Notes: generated by a model from the sequence alone, not told the origin. A stretch of 64,000 bases of DNA from Streptomyces sp. NRRL S-455 (GCF_000717875.1 NZ_JOCT01000011.1:434001-498000), one strand, 5' to 3'. Positions 8,280 to 17,260 are shown, counted from the stretch's first letter. Numbers and translations: made by a program.

Positions 8280-9125
8280 TCACCGAAGCGAAACCACCAC
8301 GCCCAGCAGCCCGGGCCCCGTGTGCGCTCCGATCACCGCACCGACCTCGCTGACATGCAGATCGGCCAGCCCTGACACCCGTGTCCGCAACCGGTCGGCG
8401 AGCGCCGACGCCCGGTCCGGGGCGGCGAGATGGTGGACGGCGACATCGGCCTGCGCGCCGGCCGCCCGGTCCGCCGCGATCTCCTCGAGGCGGGCGATGG
8501 CCTTCGACGCGGTCCGCACCTTCTCCAGCGGTTCGATACGGCCGTCGGCCAGTTGCAGCAACGGCTTCACCGCGAGCGCCGAGCCCAGCAGGGCCTGCGC
8601 GGCACCGATGCGGCCGCCCCGCCGCAGGTAGTCGAGGGTGTCGACGTAGAAGTAGGCGGACGTGCCCGCGGCCCGCTTCTCCGCGGCCGAGACGGCCTCG
8701 TCCACGGTTCCGCCCGCCTGCGCGGTCTGTGCCGCGGCGAGCGCGCAGAAGCCGAGCGCCATCGCGATCATGCCGGTGTCCACCACCCGCACCGGCACCG
8801 GAGCCTGCCGCGCGGCTGCCACGGCCGCGTCGTAGGTACCGGAGAGCTCGGCGGAGAGATGGAGGGAGACGATGCCGGTGGCACCGGACTCGGCGACCTT
8901 GCGGTACGTCTCCTCGAAGACGGCGGGACTGGGCCGCGAGGTCGTCACCGGGCGCCGCTTCTGCAAAGCCTGGGCGAGCGCGCGGGTCGAGATCTCGGTG
9001 CCTTCTTCCAGTGCCCGGTCGCCGAGGACCACGGTCAGAGGTACCGCGGTGATGCCGTGGCGCTCCATCGTCCGGGCCGGCAGGTAGGCCGTTGAATCGG
9101 TGACGATCGCGACATGGCGGGACAT
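8280..9125 (-). CDS. DegV family fatty-acid-binding protein
   Basis: 281 residues with the DegV pattern: HVAIVTDSTAYLP at the N-terminus, PVTTSRPSPAVF (the loop and Ser that contact the fatty-acid carboxylate), SLHLSAELSGTYDAA, VVDTGMIAMALGF, VDTLDYLRRGGRIG and KPLLQLADGRIEPLEKVRT. Family members bind a single fatty acid; in Firmicutes the FakB proteins present it to a fatty acid kinase. No kinase is present in this window. The start at MSRHVAIV (9125) matches the fold; an upstream ATG adds ten unsupported residues. It is transcribed toward comEA but about 120 bases separate them. Confidence 0.9.
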   Translation of the reverse strand: MSRHVAIVTDSTAYLPARTMERHGITAVPLTVVLGDRALEEGTEISTRALAQALQKRRPVTTSRPSPAVFEETYRKVAESGATGIVSLHLSAELSGTYDAAVAAARQAPVPVRVVDTGMIAMALGFCALAAAQTAQAGGTVDEAVSAAEKRAAGTSAYFYVDTLDYLRRGGRIGAAQALLGSALAVKPLLQLADGRIEPLEKVRTASKAIARLEEIAADRAAGAQADVAVHHLAAPDRASALADRLRTRVSGLADLHVSEVGAVIGAHTGPGLLGVVVSLR

Positions 9126-9197
9126 GAGCTGGAGGTTACCTGCCGTAGCGCGCATGCGGCAGCCCGACCCCGGTGCCCTCGGCCGCGAGTGGCCGGA

Positions 9198-9929
9198 TCA
9201 AGTGGTGCTCTCGGGGCGGGGCTTCTTCTGCCAGGGGTAGGTCGGGCGCTGCCCCGGAGGGGTGATGGCGGGCCGTGCCGGCTCCTCGGCAGGGCTCGAC
9301 CGCGGAGTCTCCGGCCAGGTCTGCCCGGCCGTGGCGGCATCGGCGGCGGGGGCCTCGGGCCACGGCGGCGAGACCGGCTGGGACTCTGTCGTCCAGTGCC
9401 GCAGCGCGCCGGCCTCCATGTCGATCTGGGCGCTGAGCGTGTCCAGGTCGTCCCCTGCGAAGCGGCGGGCGCGGTCGCGGGCCGCCCAGCGCAGCGCGTC
9501 GGCCGACTCCGTGATGCGCTCGGTGCGTTCGCGCAGCTCGGGCAGCCGCTCGGACAGTGCCGCCCGGTTCGGCTCGGACTCGAGGCGCTTCAGCTCGCCG
9601 TCCAGCTCGTGTCCGTGCGCGCTGAGCCGTTCGAACAGGCCGATGGACTCCTTCAGGGACTCGTCCTCGGCGACGGCGGCGTGCAGCGCCTCCTGGGTGG
9701 CACGCATGGAGGTGCGCAGCTTCAGCCGGAGCTGGGCGAGTTCGCCCGCGGCGCCGGGCTGGGCGAAGGACTTGGCGCGCAGGGTGTGGTCCTCGACGGT
9801 GCGGCGGGCCTGGGTGATGCCGCGGTCCACGCCGCGCTTGGCGGCACCGACCACCTTCACGGTCGCGTAGGCGCCGAGCACCACGAAGAGGACGACGAGC
9901 AGAGCGAATACTGCGATCACTGCTTCCAC
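9198..9929 (-). CDS. Membrane-anchored coiled-coil protein of unknown function
   Basis: 243 residues. GTG at 9929 has an excellent ribosome-binding site (GGAGGAG) and gives an N-terminal transmembrane helix (VIAVFALLVVLFVVLGAYATV). It is followed by about 160 residues of charged helices (DRGITQARRTVEDHTLRA through ITESADALRWAARDRARR) and a Pro-rich tail ending TYPWQKKPRPEST. This layout, common next to comEA/leuS in Streptomyces, suggests a cytoplasmic coiled coil on the membrane. No catalytic motif is visible and I do not know its role. Confidence 0.75.
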   Translation of the reverse strand: MEAVIAVFALLVVLFVVLGAYATVKVVGAAKRGVDRGITQARRTVEDHTLRAKSFAQPGAAGELAQLRLKLRTSMRATQEALHAAVAEDESLKESIGLFERLSAHGHELDGELKRLESEPNRAALSERLPELRERTERITESADALRWAARDRARRFAGDDLDTLSAQIDMEAGALRHWTTESQPVSPPWPEAPAADAATAGQTWPETPRSSPAEEPARPAITPPGQRPTYPWQKKPRPESTT

Positions 9930-10099
9930 CGGCTCCTCCTCAGGGCGTCTCGGTCCACCCCATGTCACTCTCCACGGTAAACGCAACAGGCAGGCCCGGA
10001 GTTCCAGAAAAACCCCGAACCTGCCCGTAGTGGTACCACTAGGGGATCACTGGGGGGCCACCAGGTGTCACCCTGATGGCTGCCCGCGGGTTCCGGTGC

Positions 10100-12982
10100 T
10101 TACGCCGGGACGATGTTCACCAGCTTCGGCGCCCGCACGATCACCTTCCGGATCCCGGCCCCGCCCAGCGCGGCGACGACCTTCTCGTCGGCGAGCGCGA
10201 CCTTCTCCAGCTCCTCGTCGGAGATGGACGGCGAGACCTCCAGCCGCGCCTTGACCTTGCCCTTGATCTGCACGACGCAGGTCACGGTCTCGTCGACCAC
10301 GTACGCCGGGTCGGCCACCGGGAAGTCCTGGTGCACCACCGAGTCCTCGTGCCCCAGCCTGCGCCACAGCTCCTCGGAGATGTGCGGGGCCAGCGGCGCG
10401 ATCATCAGCACCAGCGGCTCGGCCACGGAGCGCGGCACCGCCGCTCCCGCCTTGGTCAGGTGGTTGTTCAGCTCGGTGACCTTGGCGATGGCGGTGTTGA
10501 ACCGCATGCCCTCCAGGTCACCGCGCACCCCGTCGATCGCCTTGTGCAGGGCGCGCAGCGTCTCCTCGTCCGGCTCTGCGTCGACGACGGTCACCTCGCC
10601 GGTCGCCTCGTCGACGATGTTCCGCCACAGCCGCTGCAGCAGCCGGAACTGGCCGACCACCGCGCGCGTGTCCCACGGCCGGGAGACGTCCAGCGGGCCC
10701 ATCGCCATCTCGTACAGGCGCAGCGTGTCGGCGCCGTACTCGGCGCAGATCTCGTCCGGAGTGACGGCGTTCTTCAGGGACTTGCCCATCTTGCCCAGCA
10801 GGCGGGAGACCTTCTCGCCCTGGTAGTAGTAGGCGCCGTCGCGCTCCTCCACCTCGGAGGCCGGCACCGCGATGCCCCGGCTGTCGCGGTACACGTAGGC
10901 CTGGATCATGCCCTGGTTGTACAGCTTGTGGAACGGCTCGGCCGAGGAGACGTGCCCCAGGTCGAACAGCACCTTGGACCAGAAGCGCGCGTACAGCAGG
11001 TGCAGCACGGCGTGCTCGGCCCCGCCGACGTACAGGTCGACACCGCCGTGCGGCATGCCCTCGCGCGGGCCCATCCAGTACTGCTCGATCTCCGGGTCGA
11101 CCAGCTTCTCGCCGTTGTGCGGGTCCAGGTAGCGCAGTTCGTACCAGCAGGAACCGGCCCAGTTGGGCATGGTGTTGGTCTCGCGGCGGTACTTCTTCGG
11201 CCCGTCGCCCAGGTCCAGCGTCACGTTGACCCAGTCCTCGTTGCGGGACAGCGGCGTCTCGGGCTGGGTGTCGGCGTCGTCCGGGTCGAAGGTGCGCGGC
11301 GAGTAGTCCTCGACCTCGGGCAGTTCCAGCGGCAGCATCGACTCGGGCAGCGCGTGGGCGATGCCGTCCTCGTCGTAGACGATCGGGAAGGGCTCGCCCC
11401 AGTAGCGCTGGCGGCTGAACAGCCAGTCGCGCAGGCGGAAGTTGACGGTGCCTTCGCCGAAGCCCTTGGTCTCCAGCCATTCGGTCATGCGCGCCTTGGC
11501 CTCGGCGACGTCCAGGCCGTCCAGGCTGACCTCGTCGTTCGACGAGTTGATGATCTTCGCGTCGTGGGACGAGAAGGCGCTGTCCCAGGTGGCGGTGTCC
11601 GTGCCGCGGTCGTCGGTCGGCTCGACGATGCAGTGGATCGGCAGCTCGAAGGCGCGGGCGAACTCGAAGTCGCGCTGGTCACCGGCCGGGACGGCCATGA
11701 TCGCGCCGGTGCCGTAGCCCATCAGCACGTAGTCGGCGATGAAGACCGGGACCTGCTCGCCGTTGGCCGGGTTGGTCGCGTAGGCGCCGATGAAGACGCC
11801 GGTCTTGTCCTTGGCCTCGGCCTGGCGTTCGACGTCGGACTTGGACGCGGCCTGGGCGCGGTAGGCGGCGACGGCCTCGGCGGGGGTCGCGTGACCGCCG
11901 GTCCAGATGTCGTGGGTGCCCTCGGGCCAGGCGGTCGGGGTGAACTTCTCGACCAGCGGGTGCTCGGGCGCCAGCACCACGTAGGTGGCGCCGAACAGGG
12001 TGTCCGGGCGGGTGGTGAAGACGGTGATGCGTTCGCCGTCGATGGGGAAGTCGACGCGGGCGCCCTCGGAGCGGCCGATCCAGTTGCGCTGCTGCAGCTT
12101 GATGGCCTCGGGCCAGTCCAGCTCCTCCAGGTCCTCCAGCAGCCGGTCGGCGTAGGCCGTGATGCGCATGTTCCACTGGCGCAGCTTGGCCTTGAAGACC
12201 GGGAAGTTGCCGCGCTCGGAGCGACCCTCGGCGGTGACCTCCTCGTTGGCCAGCACGGTGCCCAGCCCGGGGCACCAGTTGACCGGCGCGTCGGAGGCGT
12301 AGGCCAGCCGGAACTCGCCCAGGACGTCGGCCTTCTCGGCGGCGGTCAGCTCGCTCCACGCGCGCGTGTGGCCCGGCACGGGCCGCTCACCCGACTCGAA
12401 CAGACTGACCAGTTCGGAGATCGGGCGGGCCTTCTTCGCCTGGTGGTCGTACCAGGAGTTGAAGATCTGCAGGAAGATCCACTGGGTCCACTTGTAGTAG
12501 TCCGGGTCGATCGTGGCGAACGACCGGCGCTTGTCGTGGCCCAGGCCCAGCCGGCGCAGCTGGGCCTTCATGTTCTCCATGTTGGCCTCGGTGGACACGC
12601 GCGGGTGCGTGCCGGTCTGCACCGCGTACTGCTCGGCGGGCAGGCCGAAGGCGTCGAAGCCCAGGGTGTGCAGGACGTTGTGGCCGGTCATCCGCTGGAA
12701 GCGGGCGAACACGTCGGTGGCGATGTAACCCAGGGGGTGGCCGACGTGCAGGCCCGCGCCCGAGGGGTACGGGAACATGTCCATGATGAACTTCTTGGGC
12801 CTCGCGGCGGCCGCCGGGTCGCCCGCCAGGTCACCCTTCGGGTTGGGCGCGGCGTAGGTGCCGTCGGCGTCCCAGAAGTCCTGCCAGCGTGCCTCGATGT
12901 CGGCTGCCATGGCGGCCGTGTAGCGGTGCGGCGCGGCATCCGCGGACACGCCTGCGGCGGCAGCGGGGTTCGTCTCGCTCAT
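10100..12982 (-). CDS. leuS: Leucyl-tRNA synthetase
   Basis: Charges tRNA-Leu. The 960-residue class I enzyme shows the HIGH-type motif as [10 protein letters not shown] after [14 protein letters not shown], the connective editing (CP1) domain including [20 protein letters not shown] and [17 protein letters not shown], the KMSKS-type loop as [11 protein letters not shown], and the C-terminal anticodon-binding and tRNA-binding domains ([17 protein letters not shown]). The ATG at 12982 has GAGG five bases upstream. A 120-base leader holds a Leu-rich peptide and a terminator, so expression is probably controlled by charged tRNA-Leu supply. Confidence 0.97.
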   Translation of the reverse strand: MSETNPAAAAGVSADAAPHRYTAAMAADIEARWQDFWDADGTYAAPNPKGDLAGDPAAAARPKKFIMDMFPYPSGAGLHVGHPLGYIATDVFARFQRMTGHNVLHTLGFDAFGLPAEQYAVQTGTHPRVSTEANMENMKAQLRRLGLGHDKRRSFATIDPDYYKWTQWIFLQIFNSWYDHQAKKARPISELVSLFESGERPVPGHTRAWSELTAAEKADVLGEFRLAYASDAPVNWCPGLGTVLANEEVTAEGRSERGNFPVFKAKLRQWNMRITAYADRLLEDLEELDWPEAIKLQQRNWIGRSEGARVDFPIDGERITVFTTRPDTLFGATYVVLAPEHPLVEKFTPTAWPEGTHDIWTGGHATPAEAVAAYRAQAASKSDVERQAEAKDKTGVFIGAYATNPANGEQVPVFIADYVLMGYGTGAIMAVPAGDQRDFEFARAFELPIHCIVEPTDDRGTDTATWDSAFSSHDAKIINSSNDEVSLDGLDVAEAKARMTEWLETKGFGEGTVNFRLRDWLFSRQRYWGEPFPIVYDEDGIAHALPESMLPLELPEVEDYSPRTFDPDDADTQPETPLSRNEDWVNVTLDLGDGPKKYRRETNTMPNWAGSCWYELRYLDPHNGEKLVDPEIEQYWMGPREGMPHGGVDLYVGGAEHAVLHLLYARFWSKVLFDLGHVSSAEPFHKLYNQGMIQAYVYRDSRGIAVPASEVEERDGAYYYQGEKVSRLLGKMGKSLKNAVTPDEICAEYGADTLRLYEMAMGPLDVSRPWDTRAVVGQFRLLQRLWRNIVDEATGEVTVVDAEPDEETLRALHKAIDGVRGDLEGMRFNTAIAKVTELNNHLTKAGAAVPRSVAEPLVLMIAPLAPHISEELWRRLGHEDSVVHQDFPVADPAYVVDETVTCVVQIKGKVKARLEVSPSISDEELEKVALADEKVVAALGGAGIRKVIVRAPKLVNIVPA

Positions 12983-13030
12983 GATCCTCAAAGCTCCATC
13001 GATCGTCTCTGCCTGCGGCTGTGGTTCGAG

Positions 13031-13060
13031 AAACGAAAAATCCCCTCGCACAGGAGGGGA
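13031..13060 (-). terminator. Attenuator terminator in the leuS leader
   Basis: On the minus strand the arms TCCCCTC and GAGGGGA (13060-13054 and 13047-13041) close a 6-base loop and are followed by TTTTTCGTTT, a clear factor-independent terminator. It ends 49 bases before the leuS start, so it would block leuS unless antitermination occurs. Confidence 0.85.
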
Positions 13061-13061
13061 C

Positions 13062-13117
13062 GCCGCGCCGATTCCGGCCACTCGACTCGTCCGGTGGCCG
13101 GGACTGATCAGCGCGGC
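13062..13117 (-). promoter_or_regulatory. leuS leader RNA hairpins
   Basis: Two nested pairings lie between the leader peptide and the terminator. CCGGCCAC (13101-13094) pairs with GTGGCCGG (13081-13074). The codons for the peptide's last Pro-Arg (GCCGCGC, 13117-13111) pair with GCGCGGC (13068-13062), right before the terminator stem. A ribosome position-dependent switch is plausible; I could not resolve one clear antiterminator helix. Confidence 0.55.
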
Positions 13118-13146
13118 CCGCTAAGCAGAAGGCGTACGGCACGCAT
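13108..13146 (-). CDS. leuS leader peptide with Leu-Leu-Leu
   Basis: A 12-codon frame, [12 protein letters not shown], ends 125 bases before leuS. Codons 6-8 are CTT CTG CTT, three adjacent leucines, two of them using CTT, a rare codon in such a GC-rich genome. There is no ribosome-binding site, and TACCCT lies 7 bases upstream of the ATG, so it may be a leaderless transcript with the ATG at or near the start of the RNA. Ribosome stalling at the Leu codons when charged tRNA-Leu is scarce would link leucine supply to the downstream terminator, as in classical amino-acid attenuation. Confidence 0.7.
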   Translation of the reverse strand: MRAVRLLLSGPR

Positions 13147-13335
13147 GGCGTTAGGGTACCGCAGGCCCTCAGCGCGCCGCGAGGCGCTTCCGGAGGGCCG
13201 CCCGGTACCCGAAAAGCTGAACCATGGTCAAAGGTTACTTCGCGTAATAGTCACTAAGGGACATCACAACAAGCACATTGTCTCTTGATAACAACGCAAT
13301 AACTCAAACCTCGTACCCATCGGTATGGCTCCGCT

Positions 13336-13341
13336 TAGAGT
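13336..13341 (+). promoter_or_regulatory. Candidate -10 element TAGAGT
   Basis: TAGAGT matches the vegetative Streptomyces -10 pattern and lies about 45 bases before the 21-codon frame at 13385. No good -35 was found. The surrounding 13210-13330 stretch is unusually AT-rich and separates the divergent leuS and cytochrome-like genes. Confidence 0.4.
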
Positions 13342-13384
13342 GCGGAAGCGGGACCGCTTTCCCGAACCGCTCGGAGTTGCCCCC

Positions 13385-13450
13385 ATGAACCCTCATCGCA
13401 GTCACAGCCCGCTACCCCCGGTCACCGGGACGTGGGGAGGCCGGTCGTGA
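13385..13450 (+). CDS. 21-residue upstream frame coupled to the next gene
   Basis: ATG at 13385 has GGAG 8 bases upstream. The frame encodes MNPHRSHSPLPPVTGTWG plus GRS and its stop overlaps the GTG start of the membrane protein (GTGA at 13447-13450). The overlap suggests translational coupling. Whether the peptide itself matters is unknown. Confidence 0.4.
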   Translation: MNPHRSHSPLPPVTGTWGGRS

Positions 13451-14757
13451 ACCCCTACGACTCCACGGCCGACGACTCGTTCGCCGAGTTCCTCAACTTC
13501 GGTGCCGGCGTGCTGTCCCTCGTATGCCTCTCCTGTTCGGTGATCTGGGGGCTGGTCGCCCAGGACCGGATCCTCCTCGACGCCCGCAGGCGCATCATGG
13601 CGCAGGCCGTGCACCGGACCATGGCGGTCGCCTCGATCGTCTTCCTGCTGGTGCACATCGGCGTGAAGCTGGCTCTGGACCACACCACCTGGGTGGCCGC
13701 CGTGGTCCCCTTCGGGCTGCTCCTCACCGACGACGAGATGGTCACGGGCCGGGGCTTCCTGATCGGCCTCGGCACCGTGGCCAGCATGCTCATGATCTTC
13801 GTGGGCGTCACGGGTGTGCTGCGCAACCGTTTCGCGTCCCCCGCGCCCGTCGCCGCCCGCTGGCGGGCCATGCACATGCTGGCTTATCCGGCCTGGTGCG
13901 CCGCGCTGATCCACGGACTCTACGCGGGTCGCGCGGCCAAGCCGATCTTCATCATCCTGTACGGCCTGTCCCTGGTCGGAGTGACCGGAGCCCTCGCCCT
14001 GCGCGCCGCTCCGCGCCAGGTCAAGCGCAAGGTCGCCGACAAACTCACCGGGCTCCTCGGCACCGGGGAGAACCAGGCCCTCAGGGACCTGGAGGAGAGC
14101 CGCTCCCGGGCCGGCTTCGGCTTCGGCTCGGGCTCCGGATCCGGCTCCGGATCCGGCTCCGGCTCCGGATCCAGCTTGCCCGGATACGAGGGCCGGGGAG
14201 CTGCCGCGGGCGCCACGGCGTCCCCGTCGGGGCCGCTGTTCGAGAAGGCGGAACGCGCCACGGCCAAGGAACCCGCGGGCGGCTTCGCGGCCGCCTACCG
14301 GGCCGTCTCGGGCCCTGCCCAGGACCAAGCCTTCGCGCCGGGGCCGACCACCCGCACGGAGCTGCCGCTGGACATGCAGCCGACCCAGACCATCCCGACC
14401 GTGGACGGCCCCTCCAGCACCTCGGGCAACTGGCCGATCCCGTCCCCGCCGCCGGTCGGCGAGGCCCCGCCGTCGGCCTACGACCCGCTTCAGGACACGG
14501 GCTTCAACATCCCGCCCTACAACCCCCTGCAGGACACCGGACAAAGCATCCCGGCCTATGGCAATCCAGGCGCTTCCGGCTATGGATCGAGTGACGTGTA
14601 CGACACGAGTGAGACGAACGCCGTCTACGACACGTACTACCCGAACGACACGTACAACAGCGGTCCCGCCACTGAAACAACGCCCGGTGCGTCCTACGAC
14701 TTCGACGCACCGGGATCGGGCGAACCTTGGAACACGCCTTCCGGAGGCTTTAAGTGA
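13447..14757 (+). CDS. Membrane protein with putative b-type haem ligands
   Basis: 436 residues. The first 190 hold about five transmembrane helices (roughly 17-37, 54-76, 82-93, 103-125, 142-160, 165-186). Histidines at about 56 and 70 (AVHRTM, LLVHIG) and 143 and 156 (AMHMLAY, LIHGLYA) lie 13-14 residues apart in two helices, the ligand spacing of ferric-reductase-like and cytochrome-b-like proteins. The rest is a long cytoplasmic low-complexity tail with a Gly-Ser run, Pro-rich blocks and repeated YDTSETNAVYDTYYPNDTYN-like Tyr/Asp/Thr. GTG 13447 has GGGAGG 7 bases upstream. Its stop overlaps the start of the NuoF-like gene (GTGA), so the two products probably form one electron-transfer unit. 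Confidence 0.7.
   Translation: MNPYDSTADDSFAEFLNFGAGVLSLVCLSCSVIWGLVAQDRILLDARRRIMAQAVHRTMAVASIVFLLVHIGVKLALDHTTWVAAVVPFGLLLTDDEMVTGRGFLIGLGTVASMLMIFVGVTGVLRNRFASPAPVAARWRAMHMLAYPAWCAALIHGLYAGRAAKPIFIILYGLSLVGVTGALALRAAPRQVKRKVADKLTGLLGTGENQALRDLEESRSRAGFGFGSGSGSGSGSGSGSGSSLPGYEGRGAAAGATASPSGPLFEKAERATAKEPAGGFAAAYRAVSGPAQDQAFAPGPTTRTELPLDMQPTQTIPTVDGPSSTSGNWPIPSPPPVGEAPPSAYDPLQDTGFNIPPYNPLQDTGQSIPAYGNPGASGYGSSDVYDTSETNAVYDTYYPNDTYNSGPATETTPGASYDFDAPGSGEPWNTPSGGFK
14131..14172 (+). repeat. 12-bp tandem repeat encoding a Gly-Ser linker
   Basis: GGCTCCGGATCC occurs at 14131, 14143 and 14161, with a half unit at 14155. It encodes a GSGS run in the membrane protein tail. In-frame units mean slippage would change only linker length. 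Confidence 0.85.
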
Positions 14758-16370
14758 ACGAGGCTTTGCCTGACGTACCCGAAGTCCGAGTCGTCGGCCT
14801 TCCCCAGCTCACGTCGGGCTTCGACCTTGTCGATCGGCTCGATCTGCCCATGCACCTGAAGGTGCACGGGCCGCTCGAGCCGATGGGCGGCGAGCAGCTC
14901 GCGCAACTCGCCGAACGCATCAACCTGAAGGGCCGCGGCGGCGCGGGCTTCCCCTTCCACAAGAAGCTGCGCTCCGTCGCCGAGTCAGCGATCAAGCGCG
15001 GCGTCCGGCCGGTGGTCGTCGTCAACGGAAGTGAGGACGAGCCGGCCTGCCGCAAGGACACGGTGATGATCAACCGTGCCCCGCACCTGATCCTGGACGG
15101 CGCGCTGCTGTGCGCCGAGGCGCTGGGTGCCCGCACGCTCGTGGTGGGGGTCACCCGTGAGTCCACACAGCGCTCCATGGAGGCGGCGCTGGCCGAGCGC
15201 GGCCTCAACAACGGCCGCAGATCGGCCCTGCGTGCCCGCGTGCAGCGCAACCCGGTCCGGATGGTCACCGGTGCCGCCGCTTCGCTGATCCGCTCCATCG
15301 ACGGCGGCCCGGCCGTCCCGCCGGGCCGCAAGGTCAGCGCCTCGCAGAACGGCGTCGGCGGCGCGCCCACGCTGCTGTCCAACGCCGAGACCTTCGCCCA
15401 GCTGGCCATCGCCGCCCGCATCGGCCCGGAGCGCTACGGCAACACCGGCCTGTACGACGAGCCGGGCACCGTCATGCTGACGGTGTCCGGGGCGGTCGCC
15501 CGACCCATGGTCGTCGAGGTCCCGACGGGCGTGCCGCTGCGCTACGTCCTGCAGCTCGCCGGTGCGCCGCCGGTGCCGCAGGGTGTGCTCACCGGCGGCT
15601 ACCACGGCAAGTGGATCGACGCGGCGACGGTGAACGAGGCGATCGTCTCCCGCAACTCCCTTGACGCCGTGGGCGGCGCGCTGGGCGCCGGCGCGATCCT
15701 GCCGATCAGTCAGGACACGTGCCCGCTGGGCGAGTCGCTGCGGGTCGCCCAGTGGCTGGCCGAGGAGAGCGCCGGCCAGTGCGGCCCCTGCTACCTCGGC
15801 CTGCCGGCCGCCGCGCGCGGCATGGAGGACATCCTCAACGGCGGCGGGCCGGCCGCCCTGGAGGCGCTCAAGCAGGTCGCCAAGAACGTGAAGCGGCGCG
15901 GCGCGTGCTCGCACCCGGACGGCTCCGCGATGTTCCTGGAGTCGACCATCAAGGCGTTCACGGACGACCTGGCCGCCCATGTCCTCGGAAACGGCTGCGG
16001 ACGGCGCGTGGAGGGCGTTCTGCCGCTCTTCGAGGGCGGCAGGGCCCCTACGGGCATCCCGGGCGGCGGCGAGTCCGAGGAGGACGGCCCCAGCCGTCAG
16101 AAGATCTTCGTGGACTGGACCCTGTGCCGTGGCCACGGCCTGTGCGCGGACCTTCTCCCCGAGGTGTTCCAGCTCGGCGCGGACGGCTTCCCGACCGTGG
16201 CTCAGGCGAAGGTGCCGCGGTACGCCGAGGACAAGGCTCTACGCGCGGTGCGCCGCTGCCCGGCACTGGCGCTGCGCATCGAGGAGGACACCCGCGCCCA
16301 GGGCGGCGGGTCGTCCCGTAACCTCCCGGTCCTCTCCCAGGGCCGCGGCCGCCGCGCTCTCGGCCGCTGA
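14754..16370 (+). CDS. NuoF-like flavoprotein fused to a 3Fe-4S-type ferredoxin
   Basis: 538 residues. Residues 60-67 (GRGGAGFP) and 91-99 (NGSEDEPAC) match the NADH- and FMN-binding segments of NuoF. An SLBB region follows. The 4Fe-4S site is altered: family members read ESCGxCxPC, here ESAGQCGPC (about 338-345), with a further Cys in RGACSHP (about 383), so one ligand is Ala. The C-terminal 70 residues are a P450-type ferredoxin (CRGHGLC...EVFQLG...RRCPALA). GGAGG lies 7 bases before the GTG, which overlaps the previous stop. It probably passes electrons from a nicotinamide donor to or from the membrane partner; donor and acceptor are not shown. A terminator follows. Confidence 0.8.
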   Translation: MNEALPDVPEVRVVGLPQLTSGFDLVDRLDLPMHLKVHGPLEPMGGEQLAQLAERINLKGRGGAGFPFHKKLRSVAESAIKRGVRPVVVVNGSEDEPACRKDTVMINRAPHLILDGALLCAEALGARTLVVGVTRESTQRSMEAALAERGLNNGRRSALRARVQRNPVRMVTGAAASLIRSIDGGPAVPPGRKVSASQNGVGGAPTLLSNAETFAQLAIAARIGPERYGNTGLYDEPGTVMLTVSGAVARPMVVEVPTGVPLRYVLQLAGAPPVPQGVLTGGYHGKWIDAATVNEAIVSRNSLDAVGGALGAGAILPISQDTCPLGESLRVAQWLAEESAGQCGPCYLGLPAAARGMEDILNGGGPAALEALKQVAKNVKRRGACSHPDGSAMFLESTIKAFTDDLAAHVLGNGCGRRVEGVLPLFEGGRAPTGIPGGGESEEDGPSRQKIFVDWTLCRGHGLCADLLPEVFQLGADGFPTVAQAKVPRYAEDKALRAVRRCPALALRIEEDTRAQGGGSSRNLPVLSQGRGRRALGR

Positions 16371-16376
16371 ACGGAC

Positions 16377-16411
16377 GTACGGCGGGCTTCCCTCGGGGGA
16401 GCCCGCCGTAC
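16377..16411 (+). terminator. Terminator after the NuoF-like gene
   Basis: Perfect 12-bp arms GTACGGCGGGCT (16377-16388) and AGCCCGCCGTAC (16400-16411), six bases after the stop codon. Confidence 0.75.
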
Positions 16412-16426
16412 GCATACGGACAACAA

Positions 16427-16460
16427 GAAGGCGGGCCATCCGATCGGATGACCCGCCTTC
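16427..16460 (-). terminator. Terminator of the first tRNA-Ala gene
   Basis: Arms GAAGGCGGG and CCCGCCTTC (16427-16435, 16452-16460) plus an inner CATCCG/CGGATG stem. On the minus strand it follows the tRNA by 10 bases and is followed by TTGTTGT. Confidence 0.8.
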
Positions 16461-16470
16461 TCATCTTCTG

Positions 16471-16543
16471 TGGAGCTAAGGAGAATTGAACTCCTGACCT
16501 CCTGCATGCCATGCAGGCGCTCTACCAACTGAGCTATAGCCCC
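16471..16543 (-). tRNA. tRNA-Ala (anticodon GGC), copy 1
   Basis: 73 bases on the minus strand. Acceptor GGGGCTA/TAGCTCC with discriminator A, D arm GCTC-AGTTGGTA-GAGC, anticodon stem CCTGC/GCAGG with loop ATGGCAT (anticodon GGC, reads GCC), and T arm AGGAG-TTCAATT-CTCCT. CCA is not encoded. It is identical to copy 2 at 17261. Confidence 0.97.
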
Positions 16544-16648
16544 TTGCGTCCCTCCGGGTTTCCCCGGCGGCGACGCCAACATTACTGGTCCATCGGGCCC
16601 AACACCAAATCGGTTTCGCCTTGCCGGAAATGCCCGTTATGCCGGGCC

Positions 16649-16882
16649 TCAGGCCGTGACGAACGAGTAGAACCGCTTGAGCGTGCAGTGCTCCTCGAGA
16701 AGCCGGCCGTAGATCGGCTCGCCCTCCAGCTCGCGGTACGTCTCGATCGGGTCGCCTTTTATGATCAGCGCCCGTGCGCACTCCTCGCACCAGTACTGGT
16801 AGTCGGGATTGATCGGTTCCATGTCGCGGACGATCGGCGTCCCGCTGCCGCACCAGTCGCACTTCCGCCTGTGTGCACCCAT
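16649..16882 (-). CDS. Small four-Cys protein, 77 residues
   Basis: Between the two tRNA-Ala genes. It has CDWC near residue 8 and CEEC near residue 32, a treble-clef or zinc-ribbon-like spacing, around an aromatic stretch PINPDYQYW, then a helical C-terminus ending FYSFVTA. It starts three bases after the stop of the next small zinc-ribbon gene, so the two are one operon. I recognise no named family; RNA or protein binding would fit but is not shown. Confidence 0.7.
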   Translation of the reverse strand: MGAHRRKCDWCGSGTPIVRDMEPINPDYQYWCEECARALIIKGDPIETYRELEGEPIYGRLLEEHCTLKRFYSFVTA

Positions 16883-16885
16883 CGA

Positions 16886-17059
16886 TCAGCTCCAGCTGTG
16901 GCCGCAGGCCGTGCACACGTAGGAAATCCCGCCGTTGTCGCCGAGCATCTGGGCCACGTGCCCGGAACCGCAGGAAGGGCAGCTGAGCCGGGTGGACATG
17001 TTCCGTGTCACCGATGCTCCGAGGAGGTGGTCGACCTCCTCGAGGATGCTCGCAGGCAT
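16886..17059 (-). CDS. Small zinc-ribbon protein, 57 residues
   Basis: ATG at 17059 has GGAGG 7 bases upstream. After a short helical N-terminus (ASILEEVDHLLGA) comes a classical ribbon: LSCPSCGSGHVAQ...YVCTACGHSWS, two CxxC pairs about 20 residues apart. It is the first gene of the two-gene operon between the tRNA-Ala copies. An upstream in-frame GTG would add 21 unsupported residues. Function unknown. Confidence 0.75.
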   Translation of the reverse strand: MPASILEEVDHLLGASVTRNMSTRLSCPSCGSGHVAQMLGDNGGISYVCTACGHSWS

Positions 17060-17221
17060 CGCTACTCCTCCCGTCGGGCCGCGCCCCCTTCCGGCCGTTT
17101 GATTCTGCCACGGCCGGACCAATACGGTCAGCGACGCCTCAGCACCAGTCCGGACACGGCAGGCGTCGCGACCGTAGAGGTATACGCCTCAGCAGGCCCG
17201 ACCGACTCAACCGGGGGGCAC

Positions 17222-17253
17222 GAAAAATCCCGCCCCCTGGACGGGAACGGGAT
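17222..17253 (-). terminator. Terminator of the second tRNA-Ala gene
   Basis: On the minus strand ATCCCG...CGGGAT with inner pairs is followed by TTTTT, eight bases past the tRNA 3' end. Confidence 0.85.
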
Positions 17254-17260
17254 CTTGACG

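Noticed and set aside
14131..14172. CRISPR-like repeat
   Set aside because: It is a short in-frame tandem repeat coding for a Gly-Ser linker; no spacers are present. I saw no CRISPR array in the window.
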